Shown in pieces: positions 50,383 through 61,752 of a stretch of DNA of 64,000 bases. Each line of letters starts with the position of its first letter. The first letter of the stretch is position 1. This DNA comes from Margaritifera margaritifera (Eukaryota; Mollusca; Bivalvia; Unionida; Margaritiferidae), in the NCBI GenBank assembly GCA_029931535.1, contig JAQPZY010001415.1:1268501-1332500 (forward strand), read 5' to 3'. Under the pieces are notes generated by a model. That model was not told where the DNA came from, did not search any database, and saw only the letters and a list, made by a program, of their open reading frames with translations. Both the position numbers and the translations under genes were made by a program.

Positions 50383-51284
50383 CAGAATCAATTACAGATT
50401 TACATCAATTGGATACATTTTTATACCATCGCTTGAGGTTACGCACACAGTTTTATCAAAATTTCACTTGCTAAGCAAGAGACGTTTTTCATTGACCCAA
50501 AATAAAATTTTCTATCAGTGCAGCCTCTGATTCTTTTTTTAAGTCAGTCTTATTCTTTACCTTTTTTAATCCAGCCTCAAGCTTTAAAAAAAGCCGAAAA
50601 TCAGCATTTTTGCCCTTGTTCTGACAAACGAATTTTCCTACACCTAAACTAGTATATAAATTGAAGTTCCCCCCAAAATTGTAAGAAAATCTGACCGGCT
50701 AAACTTCTTTCATTTCATCTCAAACATTTGGTTCACATTTTTGCTGCTCCAAAACCGTGTTCACTCTGCGACCATAGTTACACATTCGAACGCTGTGTTA
50801 ATCAGACTGAGCTAGATACCGGCAACATCTGGTACACAATTAACGCATAACTGAAACTGATTTACGCCAACATAATCATTCCCATATTCATTGTTAAATA
50901 ACATATGATCCACATAGGTCAATTGTCTGGATTCGCTTTTTCTTTATAAAATTAAAGCGTGGAACCTAAGCAAACGGTACCATCACAGAGATATTGACGT
51001 CACAATTTGCTTGACGTTATGTAATACACAATAAACGTTACCGTTAGAACCTTCATCTAGACTAACATTTATTACTGTTGTATACCTTAAACGTGTGAAT
51101 TTACATGCTTTATTTTGATAATAAATATTAATTTTAATCATAGTCAATGCTGACGGCCTTCCTTAGCGCCTCAATTTTCATAGCACTTGTTATCGTGTTT
51201 TTTGTTTTTTTTTTGTTTTTTTTTCTATGCCATAGTTTGGCTTTCTTTGCATTTTGATTTGGAGCGGGGGGGGGGGGGAGCTTG

Positions 51285-51428
51285 GTTTTAACGGCACTTT
51301 TAACACCTTAGTTAAGTGTCTCCCTAGGTCATACTGAAGCAGCCGACCCAGGCTGGCCTGGGCGGGTATCGAAACCGCGACCCTTGGATTACGAGTCCGA
51401 AGCTTTTCCAACTGAGCTACAGCGCAGT
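51285..51428 (-). mobile_element. tRNA-Thr-like SINE (copy B)
   Basis: Ortholog of 33070-33222 with A box 'gctgtagctcagttggaaaa' and anticodon arm 'ggactcgtaatcc'. It sits between poly-G runs (near 51254 and 51480). Confidence 0.82.
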
Positions 51429-53642
51429 GGCGGCGAGCGGGCGGTGGGGGAGGCAATTGCCCCCATGCGCAATGCGAGAGGGGGGGGGGGTTGCAGCTGT
51501 AACCGGGGCATAGATGGGGGGGGGGGGGGGATTTTGGCAACTGACATAAAAACTGTTCTCTGTGGCAACTTAGGGTCGCCACTAAAGAACAAGTCTCTCG
51601 GGCTCCTCGGTAGGGACGCCACTAAAGAACATTGCATCCGGGCGCCTCAAACCCTCGCGTTGCCACTGCTACAGCGACTCCATATATAGTTATGAAAGGA
51701 TCAAGGGCGAAATTGGCCAGGTGATTCAGTCAACGGCACAACAGCTTTTTTTAAGGAGTGAATTGTTATGCTTTGCTTACTTTAATAATTTAATTTACCA
51801 ATAACAAACATTTATAGCGCCCTCTGGTGCCTAAATATTTGGAGAGTTCCCCAAAACATTCGGATTACCTCGGATATTTCTGAAAGATAAACATATATTT
51901 GATCCGTATAATTGACCTCCAAGTTGCGAACGCAGGCTCTGCTGGCAAAGCATTGCATAATTATAAAAACCGAAGTCTAAATTTCCCCATTCTGCGCTAA
52001 ACCCATTATAGAGAATAGTTCACATGAAATTTAATCTAAAGTCAGTGTGATGTAGGTACGAAAGCTAAGGAAACTCCCCGTCAGTGACGTATTTGAACAA
52101 AAGACAAGCTAGAGCGCGACCTATGGAGCAGTTGCCCAGGTTAGGGGGCGCTCTACAGATATTACGTGCTTCTGATAGAGTGACAGGTGTAAAATGAAGT
52201 TGTTTGCATTTGCAACATGCACAATGGAGATAATGTTGACATAACTCTATGTTATTTTCATGTACTGTGGCTGAAAGTTATTTACATATTGTACTTGTGG
52301 AAACTGGACATGATCTAAGCACAGGGGATCGTTACAAAAAAAATTAGGAGTTTTTTTTTTTTTTTTTTTGTAACGAGCCCGTGTGCTTTGAAATCCAGAA
52401 AGTGAAAATGGCCAAGCAGAGTTAGCAGGGTTTTTTTTTAGAGAGGTGCACATCTTAAGTAAGACCAAGCTGTATATTCTATAACCCAAATTGCACCCAT
52501 CAATCATACACCAAAATAAAGGGAATTCAAACTTCTTTTAACAATACCTAAGATATGCAAGGTCTTTTTTAAATAGCCAGGATAGCAGTGAGGAAAACCT
52601 GCATAATTCATTTTCTTTAAAAAATCTAACTCATGCAAAGTACGAAACTCGAGAGTGACACCTAATCCGGAATTTGGTAACTCGCCGTTCGTACGGAAGT
52701 AATAGACTCGTCTTGTCGCGCGCATGCCCAATGAGCTACAAACAGCGATGGAAGCTACTTACGAAGGCTATGTGCACTGATCGATCAAACGAAGCCCAGT
52801 ATTTTGTATAAGAAGCTTTGACAACTATTAAATATCCTGTCTGGTAATGAAACATTGTCTCGGCAATCGTCACCGATCTAAAAAAAAGTCTCCTTATCAT
52901 GCTAACTTGCGAATGTGCCTTTCAATTGTCAGTAGGTCACATGTACATGTATACACATCTATAATCAGCTGATCGTTAGCACCGGCAACCCTTATTAGGC
53001 TTAACTTCAGCTCTTTTCTTCTTATCCGAAAAATTGTATATACTTTACAAGAAAATCTGGCAATATAGTTAAGCCATCCCCACTCTCGTATGACGCGGTA
53101 GTGAAATCGGATTCAGTTGATACCGTAATCATTCTCTAAGTAAAATTTGTATGGGTTAAAATTGTAAATCAAATAAAATCATGATAACGGAATCAACTGA
53201 CTCAGATTTCTAGACCGCATTAACGGGGTTGGTTACGGCTTCAAGATATTGACACGAATCTTATGTGTAGTAAAATGTGGTGATCTTGTAAGTTGCTGAT
53301 TTAGTCTTTGAGGGACAGTCTTGGTATTGATTGCACAAGGTGTAGTTACTGTAAAGACTAGAAAAATTGTGTCTCGTACATCACCCTCTGCTTTGTGTGT
53401 AACAACCTCGCAAACACTTAACTCCAATTAAGAAGAAGCATGTCTCTTTTTTATTTGATTTCTTTCTTTTACTGAGCTATATATATTTTTTATCATAATA
53501 TGGTAGTGAAAACAAAAGCAGTAAAAACTATTTCTGCATGACTCTGGTATTTTCATGATTTGATTGAATTATTGCCATCCCATTCTGTTTTATTCTGGGT
53601 ATTTTTTTCCTTGGTATGAGGTATGACTCGTAGTGACTTGGA
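51429..53642. other. Duplicated intergenic DNA, no gene confirmed
   Basis: Collinear with 33223-35466. It includes two poly-G runs (51480-51535), the degraded hairpin at 52318-52386, and a possible minus-strand first exon near 52690-52735 whose donor is GC rather than GT. Confidence 0.4.
52318..52386. mobile_element. Degraded copy of the hairpin element (copy B)
   Basis: Outer arms 'ggatcgttacaaaaaaaa' and 'tttttgtaacgagccc' remain, with only 'taggag' left of the 23-bp inner stem of copy A. Confidence 0.75.
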
Positions 53643-53729
53643 CTATGACCTAGTCTGCATTAACATGGTCATACAGGACTTCAGTTCCTGCACTGACCTG
53701 GTGAGGTCTCGTACACTCTCAACTTGTTT
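53643..53729 (-). CDS. Candidate 3'-terminal coding exon (copy B)
   Basis: Counterpart of 35467-35559: 29 codons, 'KQVESVRDLTRSVQELKSCM' then TMLMQTRS and TAG. The RRW/R length difference from copy A is exactly two codons and preserves the stop. Confidence 0.4.
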   Translation of the reverse strand, partial: KQVESVRDLTRSVQELKSCMTMLMQTRS

Positions 53730-53921
53730 CTACAAGGAAGGGTTGATAACTTCAGTAAGCTTGTTATTTTTAATGATGTGTTGTATTACTAAGTGTCAGG
53801 CTTCTTTTAAGGCTTTAAGTCTGCTTTGTCCAGTCATGTGACAACTGCATTTATATACATATTGGTAGGTGGAACTAGGGGCAGCATCTGTCAGAGAGGT
53901 GTCCCTGGGTTTGTGGTTTAT

Positions 53922-54094
53922 CTATCTGGTAATCTTCTGAGGGAGGAGTTGTGGCATTAGATTTTCATCAATCAGATCTTGTAAGCTTGGGATGCTTGAA
54001 GTGTCCTCCATTGTTACCTGTTGTGCCATTTGTTGACTAATGGGCTGGGATTTGGGCATCAGAAAAGGTGATCCACTGGTATGTGTGTTACTCT
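53922..54094 (-). CDS. Candidate coding exon, minus strand (copy B)
   Basis: Counterpart of 35753-35925. Differences include 'MPKSQP' versus 'MPTSWP'. The donor 'CAACAG|gtaaca' at 54018 and the read-through tail to TAG at 53922 are both preserved. Confidence 0.4.
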
Positions 54095-54244
54095 CTGGAT
54101 AGGTGACCATCTCTTCTCACTCCAGTATAATCATACTTAATTATATCATGACACTATATTCAGAGATGAACCTGTTTCATTTACCTTTACAGTGCATGAA
54201 GAAAAAATATGAATTTATCTTGCTCAATAGATAGTTCTTGTACA

Positions 54245-54442
54245 GTCATGTGTCATCAAGTGTAATGCTCTTTATAAAGTTACACTGTGATTTCATCACA
54301 GGAGTGTACAGTCATGTGTCATCAAGTGTAACGCTCTTTATAAAGTTACACTGTGATTTCATCACAGGAGTGTACAGTCATGTGTCATCAAGTGTAATGC
54401 TCTTTATAAAGTTACACTGTGATTTCATCACAGGAGTGTACA
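54245..54442. repeat. 66-bp satellite units, 3 copies (copy B)
   Basis: Same unit as 36159-36482; three near-identical copies. Confidence 0.95.
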
Positions 54443-54984
54443 GCCATTGACTAAGTAAGATGCTCTTGTTCTGTGGTACTTGTTTAACAGAGTGCTATGG
54501 TGTAAGTAAGCCAGAGTGTGTTTATTTTTCATGTTAAAAATAATGACTTGAAAAGAGGTATTCATTTCAAAAGATAAATGCTAGTTTTCATTACACCTTT
54601 ATGTAAGTGTGGCACAAATTGTTACCTTTGGCTGCTGAAGTAAATTAATTCTAAAACAGAGGAATTATTATCAAATCACACAATGCATTTTGAATTTGGA
54701 TATTGATGGAGGCCAACCATAATTCTTGTGAATATCAATGATGGCACTGACTCCTTAGACATCTAACAAATCATTAAAGGCACAATAGTGCAAACTATCG
54801 GTAATTTTATGCCTAGTAAGGCTCATGAAACTAATGTAATGTGTCAACTTATAAGCTGAAATAATGCACAAAAACCTATGGTTTGTGAAGATTCAATCAG
54901 TTAAATTGTTAATAAACGAGAGAAATTGCATTTAATGGGGGGACCGCTTTAATTGAAACAAATGTGTCACGAACTGGTACGGAA

Positions 54985-55090
54985 ACCCCACGTGACCACA
55001 TAAATGGCAACGTCATCTTCGTGTAGTGGGCGGGTTATGAGTCACGTGGTGGTAATGTAAATATCTACCATAAACCAAAATGGCAGACGC
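54985..55090 (+). promoter_or_regulatory. TATA-less promoter with E-boxes and YY1-like start site
   Basis: Two CACGTG E-boxes (54989-54994, 55043-55048), a GGGCGGG GC box (55028-55034) and 'aacgtcatc' lie within 100 bp of the ATG. The start codon is embedded in 'ccaaaatggcagac', which resembles the YY1 element often found over the first codons of housekeeping genes. No TATA box was seen. Factor binding is inferred from motifs only. Confidence 0.55.
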
Positions 55091-57169
55091 ACGTGAGAGT
55101 AAAAAACGTAAAGGTCGCCTGTCTTTATCGCTTTCCGAGAAGAAACGACGAAAAGCTGTCAGAGAAACCGAACAGAGCATATCAAGGGTTCGTCTTGGGG
55201 ACCAGTTTGTTCGATGGAGAGCACTGATGGAGGAGTTAGGAATGTCATCCAACACTGAAATGGCGAAGTTCTTGTTGGACAGGTAGGTCAATGTCTACTT
55301 AGAAAGTGTTCTCCACTAGTCATATGTCTTTTTGTTATGTTTGAAAGCATATTGTTTTATGACTTATATCTTTGGACAAGGATTTGCTTTGCTTTATAAG
55401 ATTCCAAAACTCTGTATGATCGGCTGATCGATATTTCACTCGGTGATTGTAATGTGTGTGTGGAGGGCTATCTAACAGCGTGCTCAGAAAGGTGATTTGT
55501 ATACATGTCCATTACCTTCATGAGACAGGTTCTTTAAATTACGTTAGAGAACTTAGATACATATACAACTGGTCTCAATATGGACACACACACACACACA
55601 CCTTAGAGTCATAGGACAAGCACACTGCTTGCACAAATGCTAATAACGTGCAAGTAATTTGATGTTGAACTGTTATTAGGGTTTTCTAGATCTGAATGTA
55701 GAACTGATCCAGTAAATTTTTCATCTATCATGCTTATGATAGGCTACATGATAAGATTTATTGTACATCTTTCAGGTACTAGTAAATTCATTATAAAGCA
55801 TTGACATGAAAACAATTAAAAAGGATCTCCAGTAATGATAGGATGTTATAGTGCCACCAGAGTATATGGGCTGGCAGGTTGACATTGTTAGTTATTGTTT
55901 TGAGCTTCAATCAAGTTAGTTTTATTTATGTGAAAAGATTTAAGACGTGTTATCATAATGTACTCTTGCTAAAATTAGGTATTTCAGTTCAAAGTGTTGA
56001 CTTGCCTTATACAACAGAAATAAACAGATTTAAGATATAAATTGTAATACAAATGAAAATTTATTACATTTTTACAGTTACGAAGTTACAAAGAATGTAG
56101 GAAAAACATGTTCCTGATAATTGCAGAAGCACTGCTGAGCTTGAAGTTTTCCATCAGCACATCCTGATGTACTGTGCCAAGAGATTTTCATACACCCCTC
56201 CTGTGTACCGGATTAGGAATGAGCTAGCTGCTTTGGATCACAATATCCATAGTGGCAGAAGTGTATTGAGAAACAAAGAAGGGGAGATAGTGTAAGTTAT
56301 TTTCCACTACAGAAACACAGAAATAATTTCATATATTGCTTGTACATTATGATCCCAACTTGAACATCAAGGTGTTGGAATTTTATTAACATATATAACT
56401 AATGACAACTTTTATTAGGTAAAAGTCATTTTGCAACAATGGACACACATTTTTGACATTTGTGATAAGTAATCTTATTATTTTAATGCATACAAATCTT
56501 GTAATTAGTATTGTTTTTGTTTGATTTTATATTTGTTTTGATTTTACCAGTGCAAATTTAATAATTAGATCCAATGATATTTGTATAGCATTTTCAAAAA
56601 TGGAGGGATTAAGCCACATTATTAAGTATATCTGGGATTCATGACCTTTCCTGGGGAGATTTAGGGAAAATGCCATCATGATGATGATTACTATTTAATG
56701 CCCATTTATGAAAATATATTGCCTTCTAAAGAGATGGGTACAATTGCATCCTGTGTTAAGTAGTACTCTGGAGACAGAACTAAACTTGTAAGAACAAAAA
56801 CAGCCCCTCAACAACTCCTCCGGTGTAGAACTGGTCATGAGGCTCTAATATTGGGTGAAAAGTCAATATGGGTTACCATGGGGATATTTGTCACACAAGT
56901 TAAGAAAATAAAATTCTCTTTTCAACAGATATCATAGATGCTACAACAAGAAAAGTAACAGATGGTCTGTCTTTCCTTGCAAGGAGAAGAAAACATATCC
57001 CCACATCAGGGAGCTTATACAGAAAGCCCTTATCTCTCGACTTGGGGACAAGCGGGGTATGAGACAGAGGAGAGAACTAAAGGAGGATGATCCCAGGAGA
57101 ATTAGTAAAAACCTGGCACCTGAAGAACCGCCATCAACAGATGTTTTGGTGAAGGAGAAGATCTCTTGA
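55080..57169 (+). CDS. Three-exon gene for a 202-residue basic protein of unknown function
   Basis: Exon 1 is 55080-55282 (donor AG|gtaggt), exon 2 is 56127-56291 (acceptor ttgcag, donor GT|gtaagt), exon 3 is 56929-57169 (acceptor tcaacag, ending TGA). Phases agree (2 then 2) and no stop occurs, giving 202 residues. The first ~30 residues are Lys/Arg-rich (KKRKGR, KKRRK), likely a nuclear localisation signal. Then comes a helical segment 'FVRWRALMEELGMSSNTEMA' with KFLLDR, exon 2 with 'FHQHILMYCAKRFSYTPP', and exon 3 with 'YHRCYNKKSNRWSVFPCKEK' then KTYPHIRELI and a charged tail. The RW-x-x-LM...L-G...EMA-x-FLLD pattern resembles small proteins that are multicopy in some animal genomes, from memory; the function is not known to me. 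A stronger-looking acceptor at about 56079 would put a stop 13 codons into exon 2, so an alternative short isoform is possible. Three-base periodicity across three exons makes this the most credible gene here. Confidence 0.75.
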
Positions 57170-58105
57170 TTTTGACTTTACGTACATACAATATGAAGCT
57201 GTGTCTGCCATATGTAGGTGTCTGCTAGGACAGTTTACACTTTATATTGTTATGTATATTTAATTTTTATTGATTGTTAGTTTTGCTCTCAATCATTATA
57301 TGTTATGTATAACTGTAATTTGTACATGACCTTAGTCCAAAGTCAAGTTCATAGTGCACCTGACTAGGAAGATATTTTTGTAAACAACATAATACATAGC
57401 TACATTTTCTCTATGGATTGTGGATGAAATATTAAGATCATTATTAATGAAAAAAAATATGTTTATCTGGATCAGAGTGGGACATTGGTATTCCGCATGC
57501 AAACATACTGGTCTACTTGATGTTGTTACATTCGTTATTATAATTTTAGTAATAGTCCTTGACTTGTTTACTATTTTCGATGTTTTTACAAGGTTAGCTG
57601 ACCATCCTCCTGGTTCTATTATTGTGTCTTAGTTTTTTATTATATAATGTTGTTTATTTGAAATTTTTTATTCTTGCCATAACATATGAAGCAGAATCAT
57701 TGTTGTGTTCAGATTTAGGTTTTAATTTCTTTATTCAAATTATTACTCGCAGTAATTACAAAGTGCGCACAAATATTTCTTGGACAAAAGAAACATTCAT
57801 TTGGAATTATAGTGAATTCAGTCAAGACTATCTTGGACTATATTATTGTGATACATCAAAAGACTGTTGGCACATCACCAATCTACAGACCACTGGTACA
57901 TTAGTACATTGGAGACTACATGCACATCAACACATTCAGTGTTAGAGCTTATTTGGAATACCACTGAAATTCAATTGGAACTTTATTAATTTGGACCTGT
58001 GATAGAACTTTTAAGGCTATTTTGAATTTAATTCACAATACTGTAAGTTCTTTTTTAAATTTTCACTTTGTAATCTAGGGAAATAAATTATTTCTTTAAT
58101 TTTAC
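57170..58105 (+). other. Probable 3' UTR of the three-exon gene
   Basis: AT-rich sequence without introns between the TGA and an AATAAA (58082-58087). Frames at 57420-57632 and 57622-57945 lie inside it and look random. Confidence 0.45.
58082..58087 (+). terminator. Polyadenylation signal AATAAA
   Basis: Canonical hexamer followed by a T-rich stretch. It is the best-placed signal I noted after the stop at 57169, although about 910 nt downstream. Confidence 0.4.
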
Positions 58106-58215
58106 AAAACATGTTGGTTTTCGCTTTTTTCCTTTAATTATTTTCAGCCCATAGAGTTGCAAGAATATAATAGTGCAGTTACAATGAAACAAAGAATGAA
58201 GTCATTTGCACTCAT

Positions 58216-58221
58216 TTATTT
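58216..58221 (-). terminator. Polyadenylation signal AATAAA (minus strand)
   Basis: Lies about 30 nt beyond the stop of the minus-strand P2X7-ballast-like frame, a normal distance for a 3' end. It makes the two transcripts convergent, with ends only about 130 bp apart. Confidence 0.5.
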
Positions 58222-58249
58222 ACAAATTCCTATAATAAAGTGTCAAACT

Positions 58250-58477
58250 TCATGCAAGCCTAGAGGGGATGAAGCCAGTATACTGTCCAAAAGCATCAGA
58301 ATATTTGTCACATATCTGCCAGACACAGCAAGAGGAAATGACACGTCTTTGTCCAGACCCCAGCCTTCCATGCTGCCATAGTATGAACTGCCTATAGGCA
58401 GCATGTCTATTGGCACTCATCAGGTCAAGCATATGCATGGCACAAAATCCAAAAGGAAGTTGTAACAACTTAAACAC
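58250..58477 (-). CDS. P2X7 C-terminal (ballast) domain-like exon, partial
   Basis: The minus frame reads '[20 protein letters not shown]' then '[20 protein letters not shown]' then '[14 protein letters not shown]' and a stop. The signature AYRQF(I/V)xWxxGxLGxGxRxxI(P/S)SCxVWxI(R/C)DK(F/Y)...GxYxGF is the C-terminal half of the zinc-binding cytoplasmic ballast region of the P2X7 receptor, a domain that also occurs in stand-alone invertebrate proteins. The channel domain is not present here. The N-terminal Cys-rich half of the domain is missing, so upstream exons must lie above 58477 or the copy is truncated. The first codon of the open stretch is GTG, so an acceptor rather than a start is expected, for example after 'tttaag' near 58468 or 'gatgag' near 58420. 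Usual IPSC and IRDK residues read ISSC and ICDK. Confidence 0.7.
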   Translation of the reverse strand: MFKLLQLPFGFCAMHMLDLMSANRHAAYRQFILWQHGRLGSGQRRVISSCCVWQICDKYSDAFGQYTGFIPSRLA

Positions 58478-58509
58478 TCTTTAAAGCAGCATTTCACAAG
58501 GTCACGTGA

Positions 58510-61166
58510 TATGCGCGAACCTCAAACGTGCAGACAGTACTCTAAAGATCGAGTATAGCGATACGATTGACAAATAAATTGCACACGGCTTCAACCATTG
58601 CAAATGGACATGGCACTTGTTAATATAATCACATCTGATTTTGATACATACATCAGTACTAATTCTTCATTATCTCCATATTTAACCTATATAAAGATAC
58701 TCGTACTAAATTGAGGCTCATTATTTTTTAAAATATTCGTAATTAGATCTTTTTATATTTTTATTGATCAATTGTGGAAACAATTGCACCTCTCGACAAG
58801 CAATCTTTCCAATGGACACATGTAAATGCTTACAAAAGTTTAACCCAGATTTCGGAAAGTCGTTTAGGTATACTTGAAGTATAAAACTAAGAGACAGAGA
58901 CTTTCAATAAAGACAGACAGACACACACATATACATACAAGCAGGCCGATATAAACAAAGAGTCAAAGAGATCATATTATTATCGAAAACATATATTTCG
59001 AATGCAAGTTTTGTCAAAAAAACTAAATATGCTTCAAGCTTGAATAAACCAAGATCTTCATTTCTAATCAAAATGTCTTCTTTGCATTATGTGTGCCTGG
59101 TTCTCGTTTGCATTTCGTCGTCAACCGCATAGTATAACGAGCAATAATTTTTTTTTCCACCGTTCGTCCGTGCTTTTGCAAATTACTCCGTCCTTTCTTA
59201 GGCTCATTCGTCCATACGTCCGTCAATGAACAAACATGAAACCCCTCCAGCGTCCTAATTTATTATTATTTTTTATTTATTAAATACCCTATGTTGCTTC
59301 AGCCCAAGGAGAGAATTTGATACCACACTGACCTTAAATTTCCTACAGTTATGGCACTTCATCAGCATCAAATCGACAGCTAAATGCCTTGTGGATACTT
59401 GAACATTAGTCGCCTTTTTTGCTGTTTGATTGCACCCAAATCGATGCAAAGCTTTAACTAATCATAGATTTAGATGAATTCGATAATCAATAAATTGTGA
59501 CCACGTTTTACGAGTTATGGTAAATATTTGTCTAAAAATAGGCAATCGAACGGCGTGTTAGCAACCTAATATGCGTTCAAGGTTCATCTTCATAAAATCG
59601 TAGATTCAGTCATTGGCATATTTTGATCTTTTTCGAGAGTTTTGATCCCCGAATTTCTTACAATCTAACAACTTTTAAACTGTGTCCACTTTAACCTTTT
59701 TTGTTTTAAATTTAATCAAATTATCTGTCAAGCTCTTTCTTAAAATGGTTGAAAATAACTTTGAGATTTGCGTGCAGTTTTAAGTAATGGCTCATGGTCG
59801 ACGTATAATGGGCTTACATATAAAATACTCCGGTAGCACCGTTTTTTATTGTAATAAAATACTATGAAGATTCATTTATAGGATATCAAATCACTGCGAT
59901 TATCCGCTAATTTTTATTATTTTATACAATCATATTGCCTTTCATCGACCTAAAATACATCAATCCATTGTTAATATTTAAGCAACTACATTTTTAATAA
60001 TTCCAACCAAATTTACAGTGAATTTACAATTTAACATGTATAAATTGCTAGTTTAAGCACGATTTTGACATATTTGGCCGAGTTACTGCCCGTGATTGAT
60101 TTAGCACACCCACTTAATGTAAGCAGTCAACATATTAACCTAGGGAGGCAAGCACCATCTAAATACATTGATGAAATAGAGATTTACTCCCAAGTCAACT
60201 TGTAGATGGAGATACAAATAAAGTTGTGCTGCTGGCTATTTCATATCATCGATGGTACAAAAAATTCAAGCAATCTAGCAAATACTGAGTGAAATATTAA
60301 ATATCAACGCATCCTGGTAGTTTGTGCTTCGAGTGTATGAATTATTTATTTATGTATTTATTTGGTCTATTTTGTTTTGCTGTAACATTGTATCATAGTG
60401 TAACCGAACTTTGTTGTACTGTATTTTATCTTTATCTGAACCATATTTGAGCGCTCGAACATGCTGCTTTGGAATAATTCAAATTCATTCAACTGAGTTC
60501 CCACTTATTTGAAATTATACGGTTTTGTTTCGTCTTTGTCTTATGCTTTCAGAAAGACATATTTTGTGGAGACACTTATCTCCTATTAACACATGACCTG
60601 TACGGATCTACAACTTATAACGTCGAGCCAAATATTGAGGGTTTCAGTTTTGTTTCCTGTTTTAATATATTGTCTTCAGATATTAAATCGGTCTCGTGAA
60701 TCTGACAAAGTACGGAAACTTGAGGGTAGGACGACATGTAAAACGGAAGCTGGCTATCGAGATAATGAAGCAGGATGTCGCCTCAAGGAGCATGAAACTT
60801 TTACACACATTTCTATTCTAAATTTCAATTCATGTCAAGATGCCTATAAAGTAACGAAAGTGAGCTTACGTCTTCATGTATAAACAATTATTACAAGAAA
60901 TGAAACAAATACATAAAAACAATTCCTTAAATTAATTTTTAACCATTTAAACTCTTTTATCAGCCGAGCAGAAAAACCCATAAGGACTGAGAGTCAGTAG
61001 CGTTCAGTCAACCGACAGTCCAAGTCCAAAGGAAAATCTGATTTATCTATGTTGTACTCGTTCTCATACTTTGACTTTAGCCCACACAAGTTATGTTACC
61101 AATCGCATATAGTGCCAAATAGCTGTATGCTACGAGAGTCAGGATGCGTGCCAGGATGCTGCACCA

Positions 61167-61170
<4 letters not shown>
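58510..61170. other. No gene confirmed
   Basis: AT-rich sequence. A 96-residue plus frame (60593-60883) has a hydrophilic, Cys-containing second half but no recognised motif. I found no clear upstream exon for the ballast-like gene. Confidence 0.4.

Positions 61171-61196
<26 letters not shown>
61171..61196. repeat. (GA)n microsatellite
   Basis: Thirteen GA units directly beside the donor of the candidate exon at 61203-61391. Confidence 0.95.
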
Positions 61197-61201
<5 letters not shown>

Positions 61202-61202
61202 C

Positions 61203-61391
61203 AGACTTAGGACTTTCCATCTGGAAGAATGTAAACCTGGCTTGATTTTCACCAGTCTGGTACACAGAGTAGCTCAATGATGCCGTGATGTGCAAAGTTC
61301 CTTTTCTCCAATCAATGGTCAGGGGATTCTGGTTCTCCGGTTGCCTATACATCAGAAGATCTCCACTAGATGTGCCATCCGAGAGTACATG
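61203..61391 (-). CDS. Candidate 63-codon internal exon, minus strand
   Basis: The minus strand shows a pyrimidine-containing 'cttttttaaaa...cttatag' acceptor, 189 open nt in phase 0, and a '|gtatgt' donor. The peptide includes 'SDGTSSGDLLMYRQPENQNP' then 'LTIDWRKGTLHITASLSYSV' then YQTGENQARFTFFQ. Its balanced composition and beta-strand-like alternation look like real extracellular-type protein, but I cannot place the family. The donor runs into a GA/CT tract. Neighbouring exons were not identified. Confidence 0.4.
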
Positions 61392-61752
61392 CTATAAGTT
61401 GCTTGTTTTAAAAAAGACAGTTTACATTCTATCGCTTGCTGAGATGTGTATATTTTCCATGAAATGTTATTTTCTTATTTAGTACGATTAGAAATGTTAA
61501 AATTGCATTTACACCTTTAAGAGTGAGAACTGATGCATACTGTTTAGGGACTGACCATTTAATTTGGGGGTGGTCTGGGATGTTTTTTGAAACAAAATTA
61601 CGGCTCTCATATAGCTTGCCAACAACCTTCTTGCTCTGATTTATAGCAACAACAACAACAAAAATATTATATCCGTGATATTAGTTGAAAGAAAAAAGAC
61701 AAAATATCCCGGCTCGAAAGAAAATCCCTGCCCCCCCCCTCCCCCGCGTAAA

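Larger units (their letters stand above)
54781..61752. other. About 7-kb segment interrupting copy-B homology, TTAA at both junctions
   Basis: Copy A reads 'tcgttaaggtcagaataata' continuously near 36808. In copy B the left half stops at 'atcattaaaggcacaatag' (54775) and the right half resumes at 'aaattaaggtcagaataata' (61750). TTAA is present at both junctions and once in copy A, as for a TTAA-targeting insertion, but the ends show no matching inverted repeats that I can see. Loss from copy A is equally possible. The segment holds the three-exon gene, the P2X7-ballast-like frame and a candidate exon at 61203-61391. Confidence 0.6.

Noticed and set aside
54781..54830. Terminal inverted repeats for the 7-kb segment
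   Set aside because: I compared 'aggcacaatagtgc' with the right border ('cccccgcgtaa') and with 'ttaaagagtg' at 58485 on the minus strand; neither pairs convincingly.
57420..57945. Two plus frames after the three-exon gene
   Set aside because: They lie in the probable 3' UTR; hydrophobic/random composition and no splice signals.
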